Below, piece by piece: positions 9,011 to 17,170 of a stretch of DNA of 64,000 nt. The notes under the pieces were generated by a model, which was given only the letters and a program-made list of their open reading frames with translations, made no database searches and had not been told where the DNA came from. The stretch lies in contig JAEINP010000027.1 of NCBI GenBank assembly GCA_016342355.1, positions 1-64,000 of the forward strand, read 5' to 3'. The translations under genes were made by a program, and so were the position numbers. The DNA comes from Desulfatibacillum sp. (GTDB taxonomy: Bacteria > Desulfobacterota > Desulfobacteria > Desulfobacterales > Desulfatibacillaceae). Within the stretch, counting starts at the first letter, position 1; every line of letters starts with the position of its first letter.

Positions 9011-9760
9011 TCATCCCATATACATACCACCGTTGATATGCAATACCTGCCCGGTGATGAATCGCGACCCTTCTGAGGCCAGGAATTCAACGGCTGCAGC
9101 CACATCCTCAGGTTCTCCCATTTTTCCCATGGGGGTGGACTGCACAAAGGCTTCTTTGACTTCCTCGGACAAGATTTGGGTCATCTTGGTATTGATGTAT
9201 CCCGGCGCCACTGCGTTGACCAAAATACCCCGGGAAGCCAGTTCCCTGGCGGCAGACTTGGTCAGGCCGATGACCCCTGCTTTGGAAGCAACATAATTGG
9301 CCTGGGTGGGGTTGCCCATGGCGCCTACCACGGAGGAAATGTTGATGATGCGTCCTTCCCGCTGCTTCATCATAATCCGGGTGACTTCCTGCATGCACAG
9401 GAACACGCCTTTAAGGTTAATGTCAATCACGGCGTCCCAGTCCTGCTCTTTCATCCGGACCAAAAAGCCATCCCTGGTGATCCCTGCATTATTTACCAAT
9501 ACGTCAATACGCCCGGCTTCATCCATTACGGATTTAAAAAAGCCTTTGACCTCGGCCTTGTCCGCCACATTTACCTTAAACCCCTTGCCTGTGCCGCCTG
9601 CTTCGTGGATAAGGGTTTCGGTATTCTCAGATTCAGAGTTATCGGGGTCATAATGGCAAAAAAACACACTGGCGCCCTGACTTGCAAAGCGAAGGGCAAT
9701 GGCCCTCCCAATCCCCTGGGAACCGCCTGTGACTACAATGATTTTAGATTCTGGGTCCAT
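9011..9760 (-). CDS. fabG: 3-oxoacyl-[acyl-carrier-protein] reductase
   Basis: NADPH-dependent short-chain dehydrogenase that reduces beta-ketoacyl-ACP. The 249-residue Rossmann protein has TGGSQGIGRA for the cofactor, NNAGITRDGFL, and the catalytic Ser143, Tyr156 and Lys160 (YVASK). An AGGAGA site precedes the ATG. Its position directly before acpP and fabF supports FabG over other SDR functions. Confidence 0.94.
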   Translation of the reverse strand: MDPESKIIVVTGGSQGIGRAIALRFASQGASVFFCHYDPDNSESENTETLIHEAGGTGKGFKVNVADKAEVKGFFKSVMDEAGRIDVLVNNAGITRDGFLVRMKEQDWDAVIDINLKGVFLCMQEVTRIMMKQREGRIINISSVVGAMGNPTQANYVASKAGVIGLTKSAARELASRGILVNAVAPGYINTKMTQILSEEVKEAFVQSTPMGKMGEPEDVAAAVEFLASEGSRFITGQVLHINGGMYMG

Positions 9761-10100
9761 AACTGTCTCCTATATGAGATAGGACAAAACAGGCGCCATG
9801 GCTCTGGAGAAATTGCGCCAGGACGCCATAGGACTGCCAAGTTGATTTCTTCCCTGAATTTTCCGGACCCTCTGGGGAGCAGGAAGTCAGCAAGGGAAGC
9901 CGATTGTTTCGGGATTGTTTTTGGTATGGGGGAGCGCCATCCTTTTTGGTGTGTTCAGCTCCTGTTTGTTGGGTGAGGCCAAATGCAGTGATGCGGAGGA
10001 GGGGTGGCACGCCAGCCGGTGTATCCAGGGCAGATAGCCATTTTTTTGTTTTTAGGCCCCGGGGCCTGGACACTGAATGGGACATCCGCGCCGTCTCCTT
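9761..10100. other. Non-coding stretch between fabG and rpmF terminator; possible dispersed repeat
   Basis: This 340 bp holds no gene I can support. A 128-codon frame on the minus strand (9744..10130) runs into the fabG start but has no plausible ribosome site relation to fabG, no family resemblance and biased composition. The sequence has the look of a dispersed non-coding repeat, which a genome-wide search would settle. Confidence 0.35.
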
Positions 10101-10124
10101 AAAAAAATCCCCTTTTGGGGATTT
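10101..10124 (-). terminator. Intrinsic terminator downstream of rpmF
   Basis: On the minus strand AAATCCCC pairs with GGGGATTT around an AAAA loop and continues into a run of seven T. It lies about 210 bp after the rpmF stop and would end the rpmF transcript before the fab genes. Confidence 0.75.
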
Positions 10125-10185
10125 TGGCATTAAAACGATACAGCGGACCGGGTGTGTAAAATTATGGATAGGTTAGACGAAACAA

Positions 10186-10317
10186 GGGCCACATCTTAAG
10201 TATTCAATTCCCCCTGCTTTCTTGAAGAGAAACTCCCCAACATAGGGCTCGGCAGTTTTGATATTCGTCAGACTTGAATTACAAATCAACCCGTAATGAA
10301 TAATTAAGATGTGACCC
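10186..10317. repeat. MITE-like palindromic element with 24 bp terminal inverted repeats
   Basis: The two ends, 10186..10209 and 10294..10317, are inverted copies matching at 20 of 24 positions; both carry the core TTAAGATGTG followed by NCCC. The 84 bp between them has no gene. Ends of the form GGGTCACATCTTAA resemble those I associate with REP-type/IS200-like (Y1, RAYT) elements, so this is probably a non-autonomous derivative; that family link is from memory. It sits 15 bp downstream of the rpmF stop codon, so its RNA could fold into a long hairpin in the rpmF 3' region. Confidence 0.6.
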
Positions 10318-10331
10318 AACTCAAATGCTTA

Positions 10332-10508
10332 TCAGTCTGTCTCAATAAGTGTGCGGCCCTTGTAGGTTCCGCAACTGGGGCAGATGTGATGAGGCAGCTT
10401 GGGATCTCCGCATTGGGGGCAAGCTGTTACGTTTGGCGCCGTCAGAATTTGATGAGTACGGCGTTTGTCGCGTTTGGACTTGGATTTTTTTCTTTTTGGT
10501 AATGCCAT
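10332..10508 (-). CDS. rpmF: 50S ribosomal protein L32
   Basis: Small ribosomal protein of 58 residues starting MALPKRKKSKSKRDKRR, with a zinc ribbon formed by Cys30-Cys33 (CPQC) and Cys44-Cys47 (CPSC), so it is the zinc-containing C+ form. The ATG at 10508 gives the canonical N-terminus. In many bacteria rpmF is followed by plsX-fabH-fabD-fabG; here a terminator and a palindromic repeat separate it from fabG and the middle genes are missing. A good promoter lies at 10643..10671. Confidence 0.95.
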   Translation of the reverse strand: MALPKRKKSKSKRDKRRTHQILTAPNVTACPQCGDPKLPHHICPSCGTYKGRTLIETD

Positions 10509-10642
10509 GAGAATTCTCCCGGAAAATTTTATTATGGCCGGGTTGCCTTAAGGCCGCACCATTTAAGGCCCGTGGTTCCCGGCATGGTTTTTTTTGACGT
10601 GGGTGGAGGCCTTTCCGGCCGGTCACCCGGCAAAGCATGGAC

Positions 10643-10671
10643 ATATAAAGCATGTGCCGTCTACTTGTCAA
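10643..10671 (-). promoter_or_regulatory. Putative sigma-70 promoter for rpmF
   Basis: On the minus strand TTGACA and TTATAT are separated by 17 bp, about 135 bp upstream of rpmF. The rest of the 10509..11026 gap holds no gene. Confidence 0.6.
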
Positions 10672-10922
10672 GTCTTTTCGCATTTTTCGCTTTAACAGGG
10701 GAAATGCGGCCGTGCCGGATTGCTTGAGAGAGAAAGGCAGGGGGGCGGCAATAACTATAGGAGGAACATGGGTTTGTCCGGGTTCTTTTGAAGAAATAAT
10801 TGTCACAAGCAAAAGGCGGCAATATACTGGATTTCATAGCTACAAAGCAATGAAGCCAGTGATTGTATCTTGACTTTTCTACGGGAGTATTATCTACCAT
10901 AGACTTGAATATATCGCTTTGC

Positions 10923-10952
10923 TTGACCTTTAAGCCAAACCGGGGGTATTCT
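10923..10952 (+). promoter_or_regulatory. Putative sigma-70 promoter for the yggT-pilT operon
   Basis: TTGACC and TATTCT are separated by 18 bp, about 75 bp before yggT. A second TTGACT box lies further upstream near 10872. Confidence 0.4.
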
Positions 10953-10983
10953 GGAGCCCACGAGAGCATTGTGCCGGGCTTTG

Positions 10984-10999
10984 CCCTTGCATGCAAGGG
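10984..10999. promoter_or_regulatory. Perfect 16 bp palindrome upstream of yggT
   Basis: CCCTTGCATGCAAGGG is an exact inverted repeat without loop, located 28 bp before the yggT start and downstream of the predicted promoter. It could be a repressor site or a short RNA hairpin; no regulator is identified. Confidence 0.4.
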
Positions 11000-11026
11000 C
11001 GTTTATTTTGTTCAAGGAAAACTCTT

Positions 11027-11323
11027 ATGTTGGGATTTTTTTTTACCTCCATAGCCAATGTGCTGGACATAGTTTTGACCGTGTATATGTACACATTGAT
11101 TGTAGGGGCCTTATTGTCCTGGGTCAATCCGGACCCCTACAACCCTATTGTGCGTTTTGTCCATAATGTGACCGAACCGCTTTTAAGTCGGGTAAGACGT
11201 TATTTGCCGGTGAGTTTTTCCGGCATTGATTTTTCTCCCATGGTCGTGATCCTGGGAATAATTTTTCTCCAGGGATTTTTGGTCAATAGTATTCGGGCTC
11301 TGGGCTATAGGCTGATGCACTAA
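11027..11323 (+). CDS. YggT family membrane protein
   Basis: Small inner-membrane protein of 98 residues with two hydrophobic segments (about 4-28 and 64-90) and the family motif LLSWVNPDPYNPIVRFVHNVTEPLL followed by RRYLPVSFSGIDFSPMVVIL. YggT proteins are linked to osmotic tolerance, cell division and chloroplast nucleoid (CCB3) functions. The ATG at 11027 follows AAGGAAA. The divIVA-like gene follows 50 bp later; yggT-divIVA adjacency is widespread and suggests a role near the division or pole machinery. Confidence 0.88.
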   Translation: MLGFFFTSIANVLDIVLTVYMYTLIVGALLSWVNPDPYNPIVRFVHNVTEPLLSRVRRYLPVSFSGIDFSPMVVILGIIFLQGFLVNSIRALGYRLMH

Positions 11324-11373
11324 CGATGATAATTCGGATTAGGTGCTTTTCTTCCTAATAAGGAGGTTCCGTC

Positions 11374-11883
11374 TTGAAGGTCACCCCCATGGAGATACAA
11401 AAGCAGGAATTTAAGCGAAGCCTGTGGGGTTTCAACTCCGGGCAGGTGGAAAGTTTTCTGGAGTTGGTTTCCCAGGCCATGGAGGAAATGGTCCTGGAGC
11501 GTAGAAGCCTATCGGAGGCCAAGGCCTTGCTGGAGGCGGAAATCCACGGCTACCGAAAGCGGGAGGAGGGATTCCGGGAAAGTGTTCTTCATTCCAAACA
11601 TGTCATGGAGGGTATGGAGGACCATGCTAAAAAGCAAGCGGAGTTGATCATTTCCCAAGCTGAAATTCAGGCGGAAGATATCCTGAACCGAGCCCACCAA
11701 TCCTACGCAAAAATCAAGGAAGACATTATTGAGCTTAAAAGGCAACGGGCGGTCTTGGATGTGCGAATCCGTGGCGTTTTAGCGGCTCATAAGAAGATTC
11801 TGGATATCAGCCGGGAGGAAAACCAGGCCTTGGATTCCAGGGATGATAAAATTGCTGTTTTTCAAAAATCGCAGAGGAGTTAG
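11374..11883 (+). CDS. DivIVA domain protein
   Basis: Coiled-coil protein of 169 residues. The N-terminus (VTPMEIQKQEFKRSLWGFNSGQVESFLELV) is the DivIVA membrane-curvature-binding domain; residues about 45-150 form a long coiled coil. The TTG start at 11374 is preferred because AGGAGG sits 7 nt upstream, while the next ATG is 22 nt away. DivIVA proteins recruit partners to poles or septa; placement right before two twitching ATPases suggests it could position the type IV pilus retraction motors, which is inference. Confidence 0.85.
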   Translation: MKVTPMEIQKQEFKRSLWGFNSGQVESFLELVSQAMEEMVLERRSLSEAKALLEAEIHGYRKREEGFRESVLHSKHVMEGMEDHAKKQAELIISQAEIQAEDILNRAHQSYAKIKEDIIELKRQRAVLDVRIRGVLAAHKKILDISREENQALDSRDDKIAVFQKSQRS

Positions 11884-11886
11884 ACC

Positions 11887-12969
11887 ATGGCCAGAATTGA
11901 CGCGTTCTTCAAACTCATGCATGAGCAGGGTGCCTCGGACCTCCATCTTGTTTCAGGCCAGCAGCCTGCCTTGCGTATCCGGGGGGAAATGGAGAGGATT
12001 AAGTTTAAGGTTCTGGACAGTGATGACCTGCGATCCATGCTGTACGAAATCACCCCGGAAGAAAAAGTCAAGGTTTTCGAAGAAACCGGAGACCTGGACT
12101 TCGGGTACGAACTTCCCGGCGTGGCACGATACCGTGCTAATTTTTTTATGCAGAAATTCGGGGTGGCCGCGGTATTTCGTGAGATTCCCCAGACTATTTT
12201 GACGTCAGAGCAATTGGGCCTTCCCCCTGTGGTGCCCAAGCTGGCGGGTCTCCCCCGGGGGCTAGTGCTGGTGACCGGCCCCACAGGCAGCGGCAAGTCA
12301 ACAACCCTGGCCTCCATCGTGGACGTGGCCAACAGGCAACGTAAGGATCATATCATCACCATTGAAGACCCCATTGAATTTGTCCATGAATCCAAAAGTT
12401 GTATCGTGAACCACAGAGAAGTAGGCGCCCATACCAAAACCTTTGCAGCCGCATTGCGGGGCGCCCTGCGTGAAGACCCCGACATCATCCTGGTGGGTGA
12501 AATGCGCGACCTGGAAACCATCTCCCTGGCTATTGAAGCAGCTTCCACAGGCCATTTGGTTTTCGCCACACTCCATACGACAAGCGCAGCAAAAACCGTG
12601 GACCGCATCATCGAGGTTTTCCCGGCAAGCCAACAGGATCAGATTCGCTCCACACTGGCCGACGGACTCCGGGCCGTGCTGGCCCAGACCCTGTTCAAGC
12701 GGGTGGATAAAAAAGGCCGTTGCGCGGCCCTGGAGATTCTCATAGCCACCCCGGCGGTGCGTAACCTCATCCGGGAGAATAAGACCTATCAGATTCCTTC
12801 CGCAATTCAGACCGGAAAAAAATATGGCATGCAGCTTTTGGATGATGCAATTATGGAGTTGATCCACAAAGGCAGGATCGATCCTGAGGACGCCTATGCC
12901 AAGGCTAACGAAAAGGCCCGGTTCAGGCCTTTGCTCAAGCATCCGCCGTCCGATTTTACCGAGGCTTAA
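11887..12969 (+). CDS. pilT: Type IV pilus retraction ATPase PilT
   Basis: Hexameric ATPase that depolymerises type IV pili and drives twitching. The 360-residue protein shows the N-terminal SDLHL segment, Walker A GPTGSGKST (131-139), ITIEDPIE, an acidic Walker B/AIRAGEM-type stretch ILVGEMRD with Glu195, and the His box TGHLVFATLHT. It starts 3 bp after the divIVA-like stop. No pilin or assembly genes are nearby, so the pilus itself is encoded elsewhere. Confidence 0.94.
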   Translation: MARIDAFFKLMHEQGASDLHLVSGQQPALRIRGEMERIKFKVLDSDDLRSMLYEITPEEKVKVFEETGDLDFGYELPGVARYRANFFMQKFGVAAVFREIPQTILTSEQLGLPPVVPKLAGLPRGLVLVTGPTGSGKSTTLASIVDVANRQRKDHIITIEDPIEFVHESKSCIVNHREVGAHTKTFAAALRGALREDPDIILVGEMRDLETISLAIEAASTGHLVFATLHTTSAAKTVDRIIEVFPASQQDQIRSTLADGLRAVLAQTLFKRVDKKGRCAALEILIATPAVRNLIRENKTYQIPSAIQTGKKYGMQLLDDAIMELIHKGRIDPEDAYAKANEKARFRPLLKHPPSDFTEA

Positions 12970-13009
12970 GCCGACAGTTTTTTTGCCGGCTGCGTATGGG
13001 AGTGTTTTC

Positions 13010-14179
13010 ATGAGAAAACAGGAAATAGATCATATTCTGACCAGGATGCTGGACACGTTTGACAATGTGTCAGACCTCAATATAACTGCGGGAAGACCGT
13101 TTCAGGTGGAAAGTTCGGGAGTTCTTACGGGCGTTGACTTGAGCCCCCAGATTCTGGAATTGACCCCCTTCCAAACGGAGATTTTCGCCCTTAACCTGAT
13201 CCACGGAGACCGGCGGCTCAGCCAGATCCTCATGAAGGATGGTTCCTGCGACATGTCCTACGAGCTTCCTGGCAAGGCCCGGTTCAGGGTGAATATTTTT
13301 TCCCAACGGGGCAGTTACTCGGTGGTCCTGCGTAAGTTGGAAACTAAAATACCTACCATTGAGGAACTGGCCCTTCCCAACGCTTTTCACAAAATCGCCC
13401 TTGAAAAAAATGGCATCGCCCTGGTAACCGGCGCCACGGGTAGCGGTAAGTCAACCTCCCTGGCAGCCGTGCTTAACCAGATCAACGAAACACAACCAGT
13501 CCACATAGTTACGCTGGAAGACCCTGTGGAATTCCAGCATCCACATAAAAAGGCCACTTTCAATCAGCGGGAAATGGGCACGGATTTCGAGTCTTTTGCC
13601 GTAGGACTTCGTGCAGCCCTTCGCCAGGCCCCAAAAGTGATTCTGGTGGGTGAAATGCGGGACCGGACGACGGTTGAAATCGGCCTGGCTGCCGCGGAAA
13701 CCGGCCATTTGGTTCTCTCCACCATCCATACCGTGGACGCGGGGCACACCATCAACCGTATCCTGGGCATGTTCAACACGGAAGAGGAACAACAGATCCG
13801 TATCCGGCTGGCCGACACTCTCCGGTGGGTTGTTTGTCAAAGGCTCTTGCCCAAGGTGGGAGGGGGCCGGGTGGCTGCCTTTGAAGCCATGGGCTCCAAC
13901 GTTCGTGTCAGGGATGCCATCCTGAATGGAGAGTCCGAGGACAAAACGTTTAACAACATTATCTCCCAGGGCAAGGCTTTTGGAATGGTCACTTTTGACG
14001 ACTACATCGTCAACCTGTATGAACGGGGATTGATCACGGAAGAAACTGCCATTGCCTACTCCTCCCATCGGGATGTAACCGGGCGGGGAATCGATTCGGT
14101 TAAAAGCGCCCGGGGCGAAACCACCAGTGATATTGAAGACCTCCAGGTGGATATGGAGTACGGGAAAAAGAGAAATTGA
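13010..14179 (+). CDS. Second PilT/PilU-like twitching ATPase
   Basis: Paralogue of the preceding PilT, 389 residues. It keeps Walker A GATGSGKST (131-139), TLEDPVEFQ, ILVGEMRD and TGHLVLSTIHT, so it should hydrolyse ATP. The N-terminal domain reads SDLNITAGRPF instead of the SDLH of PilT, and the C-terminus carries an extra 30-residue charged tail, features closer to PilU-like accessory motors. The ATG at 13010 follows GGGAG by 7 nt. Tandem pilT-pilU genes occur widely. Confidence 0.9.
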   Translation: MRKQEIDHILTRMLDTFDNVSDLNITAGRPFQVESSGVLTGVDLSPQILELTPFQTEIFALNLIHGDRRLSQILMKDGSCDMSYELPGKARFRVNIFSQRGSYSVVLRKLETKIPTIEELALPNAFHKIALEKNGIALVTGATGSGKSTSLAAVLNQINETQPVHIVTLEDPVEFQHPHKKATFNQREMGTDFESFAVGLRAALRQAPKVILVGEMRDRTTVEIGLAAAETGHLVLSTIHTVDAGHTINRILGMFNTEEEQQIRIRLADTLRWVVCQRLLPKVGGGRVAAFEAMGSNVRVRDAILNGESEDKTFNNIISQGKAFGMVTFDDYIVNLYERGLITEETAIAYSSHRDVTGRGIDSVKSARGETTSDIEDLQVDMEYGKKRN

Positions 14180-14219
14180 ACCTGGGGCCCGACCGCCCCC
14201 GTTCTCCCAGGAGTAAACC

Positions 14220-14912
14220 ATGAATATTACATGCCAGCATTGTAAGGGGCAATTCCGCATTCCTGATGAAAAGGTGCCCAAGGGCCAATCCTTTTCCCTG
14301 GGGTGCCCCAAATGCAAAGAAAAGATTACCGTGGGCGCACCACAGCCTGCACCAGCCAAAAGTGGTTCTTCAAGCAAACCCGCTGATCATCCTGCAAACC
14401 AGGAGAAGTCCGGCCTCGTGGAAGATGTTACTTCCGGCGGTTATAACGACGACGACAGACCCTTTGACTTTTTGGAGGAGGGCACCCGTACCGCATTGCT
14501 CTGCGAGTTGGATCCGGTGTACAAGGCCAAAATTAAAGACGCCCTAACTGGTATGGGTTACTTGATCACCGAACCCGGGACAGCTCGGGAAGCCCTCAAA
14601 CAGATGCGTTTTCACGTTTTTGACATGGTGGTGCTTAACGAAACCTTTGACACGGATGACCCCGAGAGTAACCATGTCTTGAAGTTTTTGAGCAGAATGG
14701 CTATGTACACCAGAAGAAAGGTTTTTGTTGCGCTCATCACAGAAGCCTATAGAACAATGGACAATATGGCCGCTTTTGCCAAAAGCGTAAATATTATCAT
14801 TAATCCCAATAGCATTGACGACGTGGATAAAATTCTGACCCGCGCCTTTGCAGAGAACCAGGCCTTTTACAAGGTTTATATGCAGGCCATGGATAGTGCA
14901 GGAAAGTTATGA
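14220..14912 (+). CDS. Zinc-ribbon protein with degenerate receiver-like domain
   Basis: The first 40 residues form an MJ0042/DUF-type zinc ribbon (Cys5, Cys8, Cys29, Cys32 in CQHC and CPKC). After a linker, residues about 85-225 resemble a response-regulator receiver fold (RTALLCELDPVYKAKIKDALTGMGY, FDMVVLNETF), but the usual phospho-acceptor aspartate after the third strand is replaced (VVLNE), so it is probably not phosphorylated. It follows the pilT pair by 40 bp and overlaps the next small gene by ATGA. A regulator or adaptor of the pilus motors is a reasonable inference. Confidence 0.7.
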   Translation: MNITCQHCKGQFRIPDEKVPKGQSFSLGCPKCKEKITVGAPQPAPAKSGSSSKPADHPANQEKSGLVEDVTSGGYNDDDRPFDFLEEGTRTALLCELDPVYKAKIKDALTGMGYLITEPGTAREALKQMRFHVFDMVVLNETFDTDDPESNHVLKFLSRMAMYTRRKVFVALITEAYRTMDNMAAFAKSVNIIINPNSIDDVDKILTRAFAENQAFYKVYMQAMDSAGKL

Positions 14913-15061
14913 CAGGAAAGTACACATGTCAGGATTACCGGGCTGAAATGACCCTTCTGGGACTAAAACGACGCCTGATCGATAAAACCCTGGCCAAGGA
15001 AGAAAAAGAGGCTCTGGTTGCGGAAATCAAGAAAATTGAAAAGGATATGGGGCTGGACTGA
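14909..15061 (+). CDS. Small conserved hypothetical protein
   Basis: A 50-residue charged, helical protein (MTGKYTCQDYRAEMTLLGLK, ending KKIEKDMGLD). Its start overlaps the previous stop codon as ATGA, which argues for translational coupling and a real gene. Proteins with the pattern EM-x-LLGLKRRL ... EIxKIEKxMGLD are frequent in Desulfobacterota genomes; no function is known to me. It is followed 25 bp later by the metallo-beta-lactamase gene. Confidence 0.75.
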   Translation: MTGKYTCQDYRAEMTLLGLKRRLIDKTLAKEEKEALVAEIKKIEKDMGLD

Positions 15062-15086
15062 ATCTGTCCACCCACTTAAAACATAG

Positions 15087-15989
15087 ATGGAACTGCATCG
15101 CATCACCCCCGAGCTTACCCTTATCCCCCTGGATCAGCAATTGCGAGGGTTCCATTCTTTTATCGGAGCCTGGTTATATCAGGGGGATGCCACTTTTTTG
15201 GTGGATGTGGGACCCGCCGCCACAGTGCCGCTTCTGTGCCAAGCCCTGGAAGAATTGGAAGTGACGACGTCCCTTGACGCCCTACTCCTGACCCATATTC
15301 ACATAGACCACGCCGGAGGGGCCGGGGATTTTTCCCGCCGCTTTCCCCGAACCCCCGTCGTCTGCCACCCCAAGGCCCTGCCCCATATGGGCGATCCGGA
15401 GCGTTTGTGGCAGGGCAGCCTGAAAACCCTTAAAGACACCGCCCGAGCCTATGGTCCCATCAAGGCTGTCCCTAAGGAAAATTTGGTGAGTTCCCGGGAT
15501 TTTTCCGGCCTGGGCGTGCAGGTCCTCGACACCCCGGGGCATGCTGTGCATCATGTGAGCTATGTAAAAGAAGATATCCTTTTTGCCGGTGAAACCGGGG
15601 GAGTGCGGGTGGATGTCCCAGGCAAAGGCACTTGGTTAAGGCCTGCAACTCCTCCCAGATTTCTGATGGAAGTCAGCTCCGCCAGCCTGGATATTCTTAT
15701 GGACACGCCGCACAATATTTATTGCTACGGGCATTTTGGGGCAGTGAAAGGGAATAATACGCCCCTTCTTGCCGCCCACAAGGAACAACTGAAGCTATGG
15801 GCCGAAGTGGTTGGAGAGCAAATGGCCCTGTCTGAAGAAAGTCTGGAAGCCAGGTGCCTGGAAGTCCTTTTGGCCCGTGATCCAAACCTGAGTGTCTACC
15901 CCCACCTCCCTGATGACGTAAGGCATCGGGAACATGGGTTCATGGAAAACAGCATTAGGGGTATTGCGGGGTATCTTCGCGAAAAATAG
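15087..15989 (+). CDS. Metallo-beta-lactamase fold hydrolase
   Basis: A 300-residue hydrolase with the metal-binding motif LLLTHIHIDHAGGAGDF (HxHxDH), a third His in DTPGHAVHHVSY and a late His in CYGHFG. It looks like the glyoxalase II-like branch; substrates cannot be predicted. It closes the yggT-pilT operon with a 25 bp gap to the previous small gene. Confidence 0.85.
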   Translation: MELHRITPELTLIPLDQQLRGFHSFIGAWLYQGDATFLVDVGPAATVPLLCQALEELEVTTSLDALLLTHIHIDHAGGAGDFSRRFPRTPVVCHPKALPHMGDPERLWQGSLKTLKDTARAYGPIKAVPKENLVSSRDFSGLGVQVLDTPGHAVHHVSYVKEDILFAGETGGVRVDVPGKGTWLRPATPPRFLMEVSSASLDILMDTPHNIYCYGHFGAVKGNNTPLLAAHKEQLKLWAEVVGEQMALSEESLEARCLEVLLARDPNLSVYPHLPDDVRHREHGFMENSIRGIAGYLREK

Positions 15990-16106
15990 CCGCTGCCTTG
16001 CCGTACTTTTATCATGGGCTGACGAATTGATTTTGCCGCTTCCTTCCGGTTGCGCCGGATTGGCATTGTTCCTCCTGCAATAACTTGAGAGAGAGACCCA
16101 CTGGCC

Positions 16107-16694
16107 ATGCCTGAAAAGTCCATTCTTCTCGTAGACGACGACATCCTGGTTCTGCGTGGCATCGGGGGCTTTTTAACAGCTCTTGGATACACCGTGACGG
16201 AAGTCAGCGACCCGGCTAAGGCTCTGGGACTGCTGGGGGACACAAGTTTTGACTTGGTAATTACCGATCTCGTCATGGGAGTGGTGGATGGCATTGCCAT
16301 TCTGCATAGGGCAAAAAAAACCGCCCCGCTTACCCAGGTCATTATCCTCACGGGATACGGAGACTTGTCGTCGGTTATTGAGGCCATTCGCCTGGAAGCA
16401 GATGACTACCTGCTCAAACCTTGTGAGATGGAGGAAATTCAGTTTAAGGTGGATAAATGCTTTGAAACCCGGGAGCAAAAAAGGAAAATCAAGGCCTACG
16501 AAACCACCCTTCCGGTTTGCGGGGCCTGCAAAAAAGTGTGGGATGACCTGGGCGGAGACCAGAGTGAGGGCAAATGGGTTTCTGTGGAGCAATATTTACA
16601 CATGCGGGCCAGGATGAACGCCTCTTCCACCTACTGCCCGGAGTGTTTTGCCAAGGCTCAAAAACAACTGGAAGATGATATCCAAAAAGGCTGA
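16107..16694 (+). CDS. Response regulator with Cys-rich C-terminal module
   Basis: Residues 1-120 form a canonical receiver with acidic pocket DDD10-12, phospho-acceptor Asp54 (VITDLVMG), Thr in ILTGYG and Lys in LLKP. The tail (about 130-195) has no DNA-binding domain; it contains CGACKKVWDD and YCPEC, the pattern seen at the end of many PAS/receiver proteins of delta-proteobacteria, possibly a zinc or redox site. It is a single-gene unit; its partner kinase is not adjacent. Confidence 0.88.
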   Translation: MPEKSILLVDDDILVLRGIGGFLTALGYTVTEVSDPAKALGLLGDTSFDLVITDLVMGVVDGIAILHRAKKTAPLTQVIILTGYGDLSSVIEAIRLEADDYLLKPCEMEEIQFKVDKCFETREQKRKIKAYETTLPVCGACKKVWDDLGGDQSEGKWVSVEQYLHMRARMNASSTYCPECFAKAQKQLEDDIQKG

Positions 16695-16735
16695 CTAACC
16701 AGCCTTGGAGAACGGAACAAGGGCAGGCCCCTACC

Positions 16736-17146
16736 ATGGCGACAAGACTGTCAGTCATTCTGTGTTCTCTATTTTTTTTATGTCCCCTGGCAGTTCGCGC
16801 CCAGGACCCGGCTCAGGATTTCGTCCGCCTGTATTATGACCTGTCCCTTCAACAGCCACCCTTAATCCATGATCTGTGCAAAGCCTTTGTGGACACGTCT
16901 TCCCAGCATGATAACCGGGGCACGGGTATCAATGCCTTCTATTGGGTGCCTGATGAAAGGTATGGGTCGCTTTTTTTGGGAATAGGTCTGGATGACATCC
17001 ATGGAATAAAACTGGAAATGACAGGGGCGAATCAAACCGGGCACACCGCTCCGGAAGCCCATGAAGGAATGGAAGCTCCGGCAAGCCACGGTGGCACGGA
17101 AACCAGTGGCACGGTGTACATCATCCAACCGGCGCCAACTCCCTGA
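16736..17146 (+). CDS. Exported hypothetical protein
   Basis: A 136-residue protein with a clear signal peptide (ATRLSVILCSLFFLCPLAVRA, likely cleaved before QDP). The mature part is hydrophilic, with a C-terminal His/Glu/Gly-rich stretch (TGHTAPEAHEGMEAPASHGG) that could bind metal. I do not recognise the family. It converges on the minus-strand gene at 17171. Confidence 0.6.
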   Translation: MATRLSVILCSLFFLCPLAVRAQDPAQDFVRLYYDLSLQQPPLIHDLCKAFVDTSSQHDNRGTGINAFYWVPDERYGSLFLGIGLDDIHGIKLEMTGANQTGHTAPEAHEGMEAPASHGGTETSGTVYIIQPAPTP

Positions 17147-17170
17147 TGGACCTCGCGCCAGGCGCTTTGA

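Noticed and set aside
9744-10130. A 128-codon minus-strand frame running into the fabG start
   Set aside because: No family resemblance, overlaps fabG and begins inside a terminator hairpin; more likely non-coding repeat.
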